Origin: Chloroflexota bacterium
GTDB lineage: Bacteria; Chloroflexota; Dehalococcoidia; UBA1151
Assembly (NCBI GenBank): GCA_022561735.1
Contig: JADFQR010000019.1
Span: forward strand, 1-11,113
DNA length: 11,113 nucleotides
Direction: 5' to 3'
This document shows positions 1 through 5,577 of this stretch, piece after piece (position 1 is the first letter of the stretch; every line of letters starts with the position of its first letter). The position numbers and the translations under genes were made by a program. The notes beneath the pieces were generated by a model. That model was not told where the DNA came from and did not search any database. It saw only the letters and a program-made list of their open reading frames with translations.

Positions 1-1
1 G

Positions 2-457
2 GCGTCACGGCCCCGGCCGACCGATGACCTCCAGTGGACCGAGGCGGTGTTCGGCTCCGGCGGCTACCCGAGCGGGCACGTCATCTACGGCGTGCTGGTG
101 TTCGGCACCCTCGCCTACCTGGCGGGGAGGTACATGGCGCCCGGGCGACGCCGCGTCGCGCTGCGGGCTCTCTTCGTGATACTGGTCGTCACGATGGGAC
201 CGGCACGGCTGATCAATCTGGACCACTGGGCGATGGATATCGTCGGGTCGTACCTGCTGGCGTTGCCGTTTTTCCTGACCGCCTTGTGGGTGCACCCGCG
301 CCTGCCGGGCTGGCTGTCCGGCGCGCCGCGGCTGCGGACGCTGATCGGCGCGAACCGCACGCCGTGGCTCCCGTCTCCCGCCGTGGCAATGGACCAGTCT
401 CCACCCGATACGACCTGGACTCACCCCCGAACGCCTGAACGGAAGGACCGCACGTGA
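2..457 (+). CDS. PAP2-superfamily membrane phosphatase, 3' part (5' end outside window)
   Basis: The frame is open from base 2, so the gene begins to the left; a GTG at 47 is in frame but would cut off family sequence. Two of the three PAP2 (type 2 phosphatidic acid phosphatase) motifs are visible: P-S-G-H at bases 68-79, and R-x5-H-x3-D within ARLINLDHWAMD, carrying the histidine nucleophile and its aspartate partner. An RP pair about 16 residues before PSGH may be the end of the first motif (K-x6-RP). Three hydrophobic stretches surround these motifs, as expected for an integral membrane enzyme with its active site at the membrane face. Family members remove phosphate from lipid phosphates such as phosphatidate or undecaprenyl pyrophosphate; the substrate here cannot be read. 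The TGA stop overlaps the GTG start of the flavoprotein gene (GTGA), so the two are probably translationally coupled. Confidence 0.85.
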   Translation, partial: ASRPRPTDDLQWTEAVFGSGGYPSGHVIYGVLVFGTLAYLAGRYMAPGRRRVALRALFVILVVTMGPARLINLDHWAMDIVGSYLLALPFFLTALWVHPRLPGWLSGAPRLRTLIGANRTPWLPSPAVAMDQSPPDTTWTHPRTPERKDRT

Positions 458-2073
458 CAGACCGCCGCAGTTTCTGGGCATGGGGCATGGAGTCCCGCGA
501 GCCGACGCCGGCGCGGCGTGAAGCCGCGGCGAGGGCGATGTCGGAACGCTTCGGGGTGTCGCTGAACGCCGCGCAGCCGCCGTCCCTGGACCAGATTGAC
601 CTGCGCCCGCCCCGGATCACGCCACCGGGCTCGCTCGCCGCGATCGCAACGACCGACACATACGAGCGCGCCTTTCACGCCTACGGCCATAGCTTCCGCG
701 ACCGCGTGCGGAAGTTCGCCGGTGACTTCCCGAACCCGCCGGACGTCATCGCTTACCCGCGGGATGAGGCGGACGTCGTCGCCCTGCTCGACTGGTGTGG
801 CGGCGCGGGCTACGCCGCAATCCCGTTTGGCGGTGGTTCTTCGGTCGTCGGTGGGGTCGAGCCGCCGGCCGGGTACGACGGAATCGTCACGATCGATATG
901 ACCCGCATGGACCGCGTGCTCGAGGTCGACGACATATCGCGAGCGGCGCGGGTCCAGGCCGGCGCGCTCGGCCCGGTGCTCGAGTCGCAACTCAAGCCGC
1001 ACGGCTTCACGATGCGCCACTTCCCGCAGAGCTTTGAGTTCTCCACGCTCGGCGGATGGATCGTGACGCGGTCCGGCGGCCACTACGCCACCAACCACAC
1101 GCACATCGACGAGTTTGTCGAGTCGATCCGCATGGTGACGCCGTCCGGGTTGTGGGAGTCGATCCGCGTTCCCGGGAGCGGCGCCGGCCCGAGCCCCGAC
1201 CGGCTCGCACTGGGGAGCGAGGGCATCCTTGGGATCGTCACCGAGGCGTGGATGCGGATACAGGGTCGCCCGAAGTTCAGGGCGTCGACCGCCGTCTCGT
1301 TCCCGTCGCTGGAGTCGGTCTCGGAAGGCGCCCGGGGCATCGCCCAGGCCAAGCTCTGGCCGGCCAACCTGCGCGTGCTGGACCCCGGCGAGGGCGCTGA
1401 GATGGCCGGGTTGGACGGCAAGACCGCCATCCTGATCATCGGGTTCGAGTCGGCCGACGTGCCGCAGGACGCTTTCATCAGGGAGGCCGTGTCGATAGCC
1501 CGGGACGCCGGGGGGCAGGTTGAGGACGACGAGATCGTGATCTCTCCGGCGCCGGCCGGGGCGAAGACGAGCAGCGACCCGGCCGGGCGGCAGGGCGCGG
1601 TTGGCGCGTGGCGAGAGGCGTTTATCAACCTTCCGTATGACTGGAATGACATCGCCGGCCTGGGTGTGATCGCCGATACTTTTGAGACTGCGATCACATG
1701 GGATCGATGGCCGGAATTTGATCGCTCGGTGCGCGCAGCAACACAGGACGCGCTGGATCGCGTCTGCGGCGGCGGCACCGTGACGGCGCGTATCACCCAC
1801 GTTTACCCGGACGGACCGGCGCCTTACTACTCGTTCACAGCGCTCGGGAAGCCCGGGTCGGAACTTGCGCAGTGGGCGGAGATAAAACAGGCCGTATCGG
1901 ACGCCGTGATCAACGCCGGTGGCACCATCACCCATCACCACGCTGTCGGCCGGGAGCATCGCCAGTGGTACGATCGGCAGCGTCCCGGGCCGTTTGCCGC
2001 AGCGCTTCGGGCGGCCAAAAAAGCTGTCGACCCGTCGGGCGTCCTCAACCCGGGTGTGCTTATCGACCCTTAA
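454..2073 (+). CDS. FAD-binding oxidase, alkylglycerone-phosphate (alkyl-DHAP) synthase type
   Basis: The 539-residue product matches the AGPS-like branch of the FAD-linked oxidase (PCMH) family. Recognisable segments, in order: an N-terminal FWAWGMESREPT stretch like the WNGWG start of AGPS; the FAD pyrophosphate loop IPFGGGSSVVGGVE (123-136); SFEFSTLGGWIVTRSGGH (193-210); LALGSEGILGIVTEA (251-265); THVYPDGPAPYYSF (448-461), which aligns with the region of the catalytic tyrosine; THHHAVGREHRQW (493-505) with the triple histidine; and DPSGVLNPG (526-534). Eukaryotic AGPS exchanges the acyl group of acyl-DHAP for a fatty alcohol, giving an ether lipid precursor; bacterial relatives are partly uncharacterised, so a different flavin oxidase role remains possible. 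There is no signal peptide. The GTG start follows GGAAGGA (441-447) and overlaps the PAP2 stop, which fixes the start well. The long open frame on the opposite strand is a shadow. Confidence 0.9.
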   Translation: MTDRRSFWAWGMESREPTPARREAAARAMSERFGVSLNAAQPPSLDQIDLRPPRITPPGSLAAIATTDTYERAFHAYGHSFRDRVRKFAGDFPNPPDVIAYPRDEADVVALLDWCGGAGYAAIPFGGGSSVVGGVEPPAGYDGIVTIDMTRMDRVLEVDDISRAARVQAGALGPVLESQLKPHGFTMRHFPQSFEFSTLGGWIVTRSGGHYATNHTHIDEFVESIRMVTPSGLWESIRVPGSGAGPSPDRLALGSEGILGIVTEAWMRIQGRPKFRASTAVSFPSLESVSEGARGIAQAKLWPANLRVLDPGEGAEMAGLDGKTAILIIGFESADVPQDAFIREAVSIARDAGGQVEDDEIVISPAPAGAKTSSDPAGRQGAVGAWREAFINLPYDWNDIAGLGVIADTFETAITWDRWPEFDRSVRAATQDALDRVCGGGTVTARITHVYPDGPAPYYSFTALGKPGSELAQWAEIKQAVSDAVINAGGTITHHHAVGREHRQWYDRQRPGPFAAALRAAKKAVDPSGVLNPGVLIDP

Positions 2074-2075
2074 CC

Positions 2076-2095
2076 GACGCGCACTCGTGCGCGTC
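2076..2095 (+). repeat. Perfect inverted repeat between the flavoprotein and DUF1330 genes
   Basis: GACGCGCAC (2076-2084) and GTGCGCGTC (2087-2095) are exact reverse complements separated by two bases. As RNA this can fold as an 8-bp stem with a CTCG tetraloop. It starts two bases after the flavoprotein stop and ends ten bases before the GGAG of the next gene. No T-run follows, so it is not a classical terminator. An mRNA processing or stability element, a translational control hairpin, or a protein-binding palindrome are all possible. Confidence 0.6.
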
Positions 2096-2117
2096 ATGCC
2101 CTGAAGGAGAAATGCCG

Positions 2118-2405
2118 GTGTCCATCTACTCGGTATCTGACATCACCGTCAAAGATCCGGAAGCGTACGCCGAGTACATGGAAAGGGCGGCGCCGCTGGT
2201 TGAGAAGTTCGGAGGCCGCTACCTTGTGAGGGGCGGTAAGGTGACGCCGGGCGAAGGTGGCTGGACGCCGAACCGCATCGTCATCCTGGAGTTTCCTGAC
2301 GAGGAATCGATGATGGCGTTCAGGAATTCTCCGGAATACGCTCCGGTCGGCGATATCCGCCACAAAGCCGCTGACACGAAATCGTTCCGGGTCGAAGGCG
2401 TGTAG
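2118..2405 (+). CDS. DUF1330-type small protein, copy 1
   Basis: The 95-residue product resembles DUF1330 proteins, which have a dimeric alpha/beta-barrel (ferredoxin-like) fold and no settled general function. Family-like segments include DPEAYAEY, EKFGGRYLVRGG, RIVILEFPD and SPEYAPV near the C-terminal third. It is soluble, with no signal or membrane segment. I chose GTG at 2118 over ATG at 2112 for two reasons: the ribosome site GGAG (2106-2109) lies 8 bases before the GTG but only 2 before the ATG, and the GTG start aligns exactly with the first residue of the downstream paralogue. It lies 44 bases after the flavoprotein gene on the same strand and is probably co-transcribed with it. The folded barrel often binds small aromatic or lipophilic ligands in related families; that is only a hint here. 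Confidence 0.88.
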   Translation: MSIYSVSDITVKDPEAYAEYMERAAPLVEKFGGRYLVRGGKVTPGEGGWTPNRIVILEFPDEESMMAFRNSPEYAPVGDIRHKAADTKSFRVEGV

Positions 2406-2448
2406 CCTCCTGTGACCCGGTGACAATTCAAGCAAGAGGGAGTTGAAT

Positions 2449-2739
2449 ATGGCCGTCTATACCATCGCCGAGATCACCGTCAACGACCCTGAAGCGTATG
2501 CCGAATACCAGGCGAGGGTGCCGGCCACGATTGAGAAGTACGGCGGCCGCTATCTCGTGCGCGGCGGCGATGTCACACCCGGCGAGGGTGACTGGTCGCC
2601 GAGCGGTAGGATCGTCATCCTGGAGTTCCCGGACGCCGAGTCGCTACAAAAGTGGGCGACTTCACCGGAATATGCTCCCGTCGCTGAGATTCGCCACCGC
2701 GCGGCCGATTCCAGATCCTTCATGGTCCAGGGCGTTTAG
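2449..2739 (+). CDS. DUF1330-type small protein, copy 2
   Basis: The 96-residue product is a paralogue of the preceding gene: about 62 of 95 positions are identical by hand alignment, with one extra residue in the turn before RIVILEFPD. The most conserved blocks are DPEAYAEY, GGRYLVRGG, VTPGEG, RIVILEFPD and SPEYAPV; the helix after the first strand (residues about 20-31) and the one after PDAES differ most. This fits a tandem duplication followed by divergence, perhaps giving a heterodimer. The ATG at 2449 has GGAG (2439-2442) six bases upstream; a TTG at 2443 is too close to that site to be used. The gap to copy 1 is 43 bases with no hairpin, so the pair is most likely one transcript. Confidence 0.88.
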   Translation: MAVYTIAEITVNDPEAYAEYQARVPATIEKYGGRYLVRGGDVTPGEGDWSPSGRIVILEFPDAESLQKWATSPEYAPVAEIRHRAADSRSFMVQGV

Positions 2740-2819
2740 GAACTGGTCACACCGCAGGGTAGGGGCTTGCATCGCCCGCCACTGTTCAGTAGCGCCAGTT
2801 CACGGGGTGGCTCGCCACC
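2740..2819 (+). terminator. Possible stem-loop terminator region after the DUF1330 genes
   Basis: GGTGG-CTCG-CCACC (2806-2819) is a 5-bp stem with a tetraloop. GAACTGG (2740-2746), starting right after the stop, pairs with CCAGTTC (2795-2801) across a 48-base loop. The position, between convergent transcription units, suits transcription termination, but there is no T-run, so intrinsic termination is uncertain. Confidence 0.3.
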
Positions 2820-2820
2820 G

Positions 2821-2893
2821 TCATCCTGAACCGGCGTGAAAAATCTTCCGGCGAACGACCGATGAGATTCTTCGTCGCAGCTTGTCAGGATGA
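2821..2893. repeat. Palindromic intergenic repeat element
   Basis: The ends TCATCCTGA (2821-2829) and TCAGGATGA (2885-2893) are exact reverse complements. Inside them, GCGTGAAAAATC (2834-2845) is nearly complementary to GATTCTTCGTCGC (2866-2878). The layout and wording (TCATCCTGA..GTGAA..ATCTTC..GAGATTCTTCG..AGGATGA) resemble the small palindromic repeats scattered between genes in many GC-rich environmental genomes. No coding frame is supported here. It may also act as a bidirectional terminator between the convergent operons. Confidence 0.6.
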
Positions 2894-2961
2894 GCGATCG
2901 TGCGTCCGGCGTCGGTCCGTACCCGGAGCCCGCCGCCGAGATACTGAACCCCGGACCGCGA

Positions 2962-2980
2962 CCTGAAGCTTGTCGACGGG
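2962..2980. repeat. Possible degenerate second intergenic repeat
   Basis: CCTGAAGCTTGTCGACGGG looks like a diverged copy of the common intergenic motif CCTGAGCTTGTCGAAGG. It shares AGCTTGTC with the right arm of the preceding element (2879-2886 and 2967-2974). The rest of 2894-3014 shows nothing I can name. The call rests on resemblance only. Confidence 0.25.
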
Positions 2981-3014
2981 TGATTGGTGTGACGACACGA
3001 TGCCCCCGGGCCGG

Positions 3015-3212
3015 TCAGTCGCGGTCGAAATCCACGCTGCGCAGGTCCCGAGTCGGGCGTGATACGCGCCCATCGATCACCGGTCCTCCGGAACTCTTCT
3101 CCGCCTGCTGGCGGTCGTACCTTCGGCCCATCCAGCCAAGGAATCGCGGGACGCCCCACCGGGCTAAAGGGAACAACACGATCGGTACCAGGATGCGCAA
3201 TAAGATTCCCAT
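3015..3212 (-). CDS. Small membrane protein of unknown function
   Basis: The 65-residue product begins with a hydrophobic segment (about residues 3-20, ILLRILVPIVLFPLARW), then an amphipathic, arginine-rich stretch and a charged C-terminal tail (SVDFDRD). It reads as a single-pass inner-membrane peptide or a membrane-anchored helix; I recognise no family. Support for its being real is the ribosome site GGGAG four bases before the ATG and its place 12 bases after the stop of the upstream small gene, as a two-gene unit. It ends against the convergent gap. A frame on the opposite strand (2890-3351) lacks comparable support. Confidence 0.6.
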   Translation of the reverse strand: MGILLRILVPIVLFPLARWGVPRFLGWMGRRYDRQQAEKSSGGPVIDGRVSRPTRDLRSVDFDRD

Positions 3213-3224
3213 CGAACTCCCGTA

Positions 3225-3470
3225 TCAGCCCTGGGCGGCGGCTGCATCGCCGCGCCTGGCGCGCGTCAACTCTCTCTCAGATACGGAAATAGCCACGATG
3301 GGGTTCTCGGCCTCGATCTGCACGCGATACTGCGGGATGCCGCCCAGGTGATGGTGGAGAGCGTCCGGCTCAAGGTGCAGGATCACGCCGGTCCGCCCTT
3401 CATATTTGACGTGCTGGCCGGTGATATTCGGATGCAGCACCACCCGGTCACCCTCGTCGTACTTCGCCAT
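3225..3470 (-). CDS. Small SH3-like barrel protein, hypothetical
   Basis: The 81-residue product has alternating short beta-strand patterns: YDEGDRVVLHPN, HVKYEGRTGVILHLEP, QYRVQIEAE and IVAISVSERELTRA. The spacing of GDRVVL, GRTGVI and the final SERELT is typical of small SH3-like/KOW-like barrels, in which a GD-V turn precedes strand 1 and a -EREL- helix ends the fold. It has no signal peptide and no cysteines; the C-terminal RRGDAAAAQG is probably disordered. The fold call is by eye and no function is claimed. Only a weak AGGG site precedes the ATG. The upstream gap (3471-3586) contains AT-richer DNA that may hold its promoter. It is 12 bases upstream of the small membrane protein gene. 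Confidence 0.65.
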   Translation of the reverse strand: MAKYDEGDRVVLHPNITGQHVKYEGRTGVILHLEPDALHHHLGGIPQYRVQIEAENPIVAISVSERELTRARRGDAAAAQG

Positions 3471-3586
3471 ATATACGCCCTGCGGCGGCCTTCAAGCACC
3501 TTTTAAATGTTGGCAATTCCGGCCGTCTACAACTTGCGGTTGCAATTGTGTCCCCGGCTCCGTTTCCGGTTTCGTCTCAGGCAATT
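3471..3586 (-). promoter_or_regulatory. Possible promoter gap before the two small genes
   Basis: Reading the - strand, TTGTAG is followed after 17 bases by CATTTA within an AT-rich patch (about 3500-3510 on the + strand: ACCTTTTAAATG). This is a weak match to a housekeeping promoter. GGCAATTC occurs twice on the + strand (3512-3519 and 3580-3587). Nothing else is recognisable. Confidence 0.25.
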
Positions 3587-4006
3587 CTAGTCCGGGAGCT
3601 GTGCGATCCGCTCCGTTGAGAACTGGTAGACGTCCCGGGCGATCTCCAACGCTCGCTCAGAATCGTAAGCCTCGTACATCTCTGCCGGAACCCCCCCCGG
3701 CAGCCCGCCGGGGTAGCGCGCCCCCAGGTAGTGCTTGTCCAGAAGCGGGCCGATCGACTTCATGAAATCGAACGATGGCTCGACCGCCATCGCATCCTCG
3801 CAAAGGTCCGCCAGGGAGTGCCCCCACACCTGTTCGGCGCCGCGGGCGAGCAGGTAGGCGGTTACGGCCTTTTCGGCGCTCTGATGACACAGGAAGCACG
3901 CCAGCGCGTGCCTGCCCGCGCCGGCTACAAACTCGGCGTCCGCGAGGTCGATGCTCGACTGCTTAATCCATCTGCCGGCGTTCTTGAGAGCTGCCGATTC
4001 AGCCAA
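3587..4006 (-). CDS. HEPN-domain protein, partner of an MNT-like protein
   Basis: The 139-residue all-helical product fits the HEPN family seen beside minimal nucleotidyltransferases. Family landmarks: FLCHQSAEKAVTAYLLARG (38-56), the H-Q-x2-E-K-A helix; WGHSLADLC (61-69), the usual GHSL; and LDKHYLGARYPG (89-100), matching the Y-RYP segment. The RNase-type motif R-x4-6-H of toxic HEPN proteins is not present anywhere. The start is TTG, preceded by GGAG nine bases upstream and by AGGTGA, inside the last codons of the upstream gene (8-base overlap), so the two are translationally coupled. HEPN/MNT pairs act either as toxin-antitoxin modules or as nucleotide-binding partners. Given the missing motif, a non-RNase role is at least as likely. 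The length is usual for the family. Confidence 0.85.
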   Translation of the reverse strand: MAESAALKNAGRWIKQSSIDLADAEFVAGAGRHALACFLCHQSAEKAVTAYLLARGAEQVWGHSLADLCEDAMAVEPSFDFMKSIGPLLDKHYLGARYPGGLPGGVPAEMYEAYDSERALEIARDVYQFSTERIAQLPD

Positions 4007-4337
4007 TGATCACCTCTCCGTCTCGTTCGACCGCAGTGAGTAGCGGGTCGGTTTCGGCCAGTTCCTCGTACTCCTCGGGCGTGTACACGAAAAAGCTCGT
4101 GTCCAGACGTGGACGGAGATGCGTCACCCAGAAATCGGACCTTCTATGGAATGGCTCGTCGGTTTGCTGAACGACGACCAGCTCGATCGCCGTCTCCGGG
4201 GTTATGCGCCCGACGGCCATGCCGCCCGTAAGGGCGACGCGTATCGCGCCAAGCTGTGGCATCTCGGTTCGGAACCGTTCCAGCTCGGCCTCAAGCAATT
4301 CCCGGCGCTGCTGCGCGAAGCCGTACATCATCGGCAA
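3999..4337 (-). CDS. Minimal nucleotidyltransferase-fold protein with degraded active site
   Basis: The 112-residue product follows the MNT (Pol beta-type nucleotidyltransferase) layout: an N-terminal helix, then VALTGGMAVGRITPETAIELVVV (34-56), where active members have GS-x-A-x-G ... SD-x-DL. Here GS is GG (38-39), the first catalytic Asp position is Ala (50) and the second is Glu (52). The third acidic position may survive as D79 in LDTSFFVYTPEEYEEL. It overlaps the HEPN gene, which supports the assignment despite the changes. In characterised pairs MNT adds AMP to its HEPN partner and so silences it; this copy probably cannot, or does so poorly. The TTG start has GGAGG eight bases upstream; the ATG at 4331 is spaced too far from it. 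It may act as a binding or folding partner rather than an enzyme. Confidence 0.75.
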   Translation of the reverse strand: MPMMYGFAQQRRELLEAELERFRTEMPQLGAIRVALTGGMAVGRITPETAIELVVVQQTDEPFHRRSDFWVTHLRPRLDTSFFVYTPEEYEELAETDPLLTAVERDGEVIIG

Positions 4338-4422
4338 CGGGTTCGCCTCCTCTTTCCCCTTCGGTCCCGGACGGCGAACAACGTCACTTGCGACCTCGTG
4401 AGTCCGGCCCGGAATCGGATGC

Positions 4423-4462
4423 CGTCCCGGGCATAGCGGGACGCGATTCGGTCAACGTCCCG
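4423..4462 (-). terminator. Competing hairpins after the NHL gene
   Basis: The heptamer occurs three times in alternating orientation on the + strand: CGTCCCG (4423-4429), CGGGACG (4437-4443), CGTCCCG (4456-4462). The middle copy can pair with either neighbour (loops of 7 and 12 bases), giving two mutually exclusive stems 11 bases past the NHL stop and upstream of the MNT gene. No T-run is present. It may terminate or process the transcript, or act as a switch. Confidence 0.4.
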
Positions 4463-4472
4463 TTGCCGCCGG

Positions 4473-5507
4473 TTAGACCGTGTAAAGCGTCGGGTGATCC
4501 GGCACCGGGTAGATATCGTCCGGTGTCAGCGGGTAGGCCTCTTTCTTGTAGACCTGGATCCGGTGGCAGCCGAAGTCCGGCACGTACATCCGATCCTGGT
4601 CGTCGAACCGCACCGAGGCCGGTCCGCGGAACCGTTTCTGCTGCTCCGTGTTGGCCATCTCGCGGTTGCGGAGCACGGCCGGGTTCGCCCTGACGTAGGT
4701 CTGTCCGCTCTTCGAGAGCGTCGCGTCGCCGATGAACTTGTCGACATAGCGGCCGTCCGGCGCAAACTGCTGGACGCGGTTGTTTCCGCGGTCGGCCACG
4801 TAGATATCGCCGTGCTGGTCAACCTCGACACCGGCCGGCCGGTGGAACTCGCCGTCACCGTCGCCGGAGCTGCCGAACTCCATGATGAACTCGCCGTCTG
4901 CAGTGAGCTTCTGGATCCGGTCGTTGTGCCAGTCCGCCACCAGGATGTCGCCCTCACCGGTCACCGTCACGCCCCACGGCATGTCGAACTCGCCCGGGCC
5001 GTTCCCGTGGGAACCGAAGCCACCCAGGTACTTGCCGTCCTTCGTGAACTTCTGGAGGCGATGGTTGAGAGTGTCCACCACCCAGAGATTCTCGTCGGCA
5101 TCAAAAGCGATCCCGGACGGGCGGTTGAACTGGCCCTCGCCTGAACCTTCCTCACCCCATTCGCCGAGGTCTGTACCATCCGTCTTGAAACGGAAGATGC
5201 GGTGATTCCCCTCGTCCGAGACGTACAGGTTGCCTTCCCTGTCACGGATCATCTGGACAGGCCAGAGCAGCTTGTTGCCGCCCAGCGTGTCCAGGTCCTC
5301 GTCGTCCCAGTTCGTCCGGCGAATGTTGCTGCCGCCCAGTCCCGGGCTATCGGCACGGCACAGCACGTACAGCTTGTCCTCTTCCCCGATGACGATGTCC
5401 ATGCAGTACGTCGTCACACGGCGCATGCCAAGAGTCGTGTAGTAGGGGAAGCCTGCGCGCAGAAGCGCGTAAGGCGGGCTGCTGGGCTTGGTGGCCATTG
5501 TTGTCAT
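4473..5507 (-). CDS. NHL-repeat beta-propeller protein
   Basis: The 344-residue product carries five clear NHL repeat cores: YVSDEGNHRIFRF (95-107), WVVDTLNHRLQKF (142-154), LVADWHNDRIQKL (189-201), YVADRGNNRVQQF (236-248) and YVPDFGCHRIQVY (308-320). The first four are spaced exactly 47 residues apart; a roughly 25-residue insertion (about 255-290) precedes the last. The region around 38-50 (IVIGEEDKLYVL) is probably a worn sixth blade, completing a six-bladed propeller. Such proteins usually bind partners or peptides; some are hydrolases or lyases. There is no signal peptide or membrane segment, so it is predicted cytoplasmic. The ATG has GGGAG seven bases upstream. It lies 70 bases after the DUF1501 gene on the same strand, so it most likely works with DUF1501 and DUF1800. 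Confidence 0.88.
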   Translation of the reverse strand: MTTMATKPSSPPYALLRAGFPYYTTLGMRRVTTYCMDIVIGEEDKLYVLCRADSPGLGGSNIRRTNWDDEDLDTLGGNKLLWPVQMIRDREGNLYVSDEGNHRIFRFKTDGTDLGEWGEEGSGEGQFNRPSGIAFDADENLWVVDTLNHRLQKFTKDGKYLGGFGSHGNGPGEFDMPWGVTVTGEGDILVADWHNDRIQKLTADGEFIMEFGSSGDGDGEFHRPAGVEVDQHGDIYVADRGNNRVQQFAPDGRYVDKFIGDATLSKSGQTYVRANPAVLRNREMANTEQQKRFRGPASVRFDDQDRMYVPDFGCHRIQVYKKEAYPLTPDDIYPVPDHPTLYTV

Positions 5508-5577
5508 GGTCGTTCTCCCGGCGCGGTCGGGCGCACTTGTTCAGAACCTGGAGTCTGGGAACGGCGAGCCGTCCGCT

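Noticed and set aside
421..2097. Long open frame on the - strand opposite the flavoprotein gene (558 codons)
   Set aside because: The sense strand encodes a complete family protein with all motifs; the antisense product is Arg/Pro/Gly-rich with no domain, typical of a GC-rich shadow frame.
2112..2117. ATG at 2112 as the start of DUF1330 copy 1
   Set aside because: Only two bases separate it from GGAG; GTG at 2118 has proper spacing and aligns with the paralogue start. It cannot be excluded entirely.
2890..3351. + strand frame of 153 codons in and beyond the convergent gap
   Set aside because: It starts inside the palindromic repeat element, is antisense to two better supported small genes, and shows no fold-like pattern.
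4494..5144. + strand frame of 216 codons opposite the NHL gene
   Set aside because: Its repetitive Val/Ala/Glu-rich text mirrors the 47-residue repeats of the NHL protein on the other strand.
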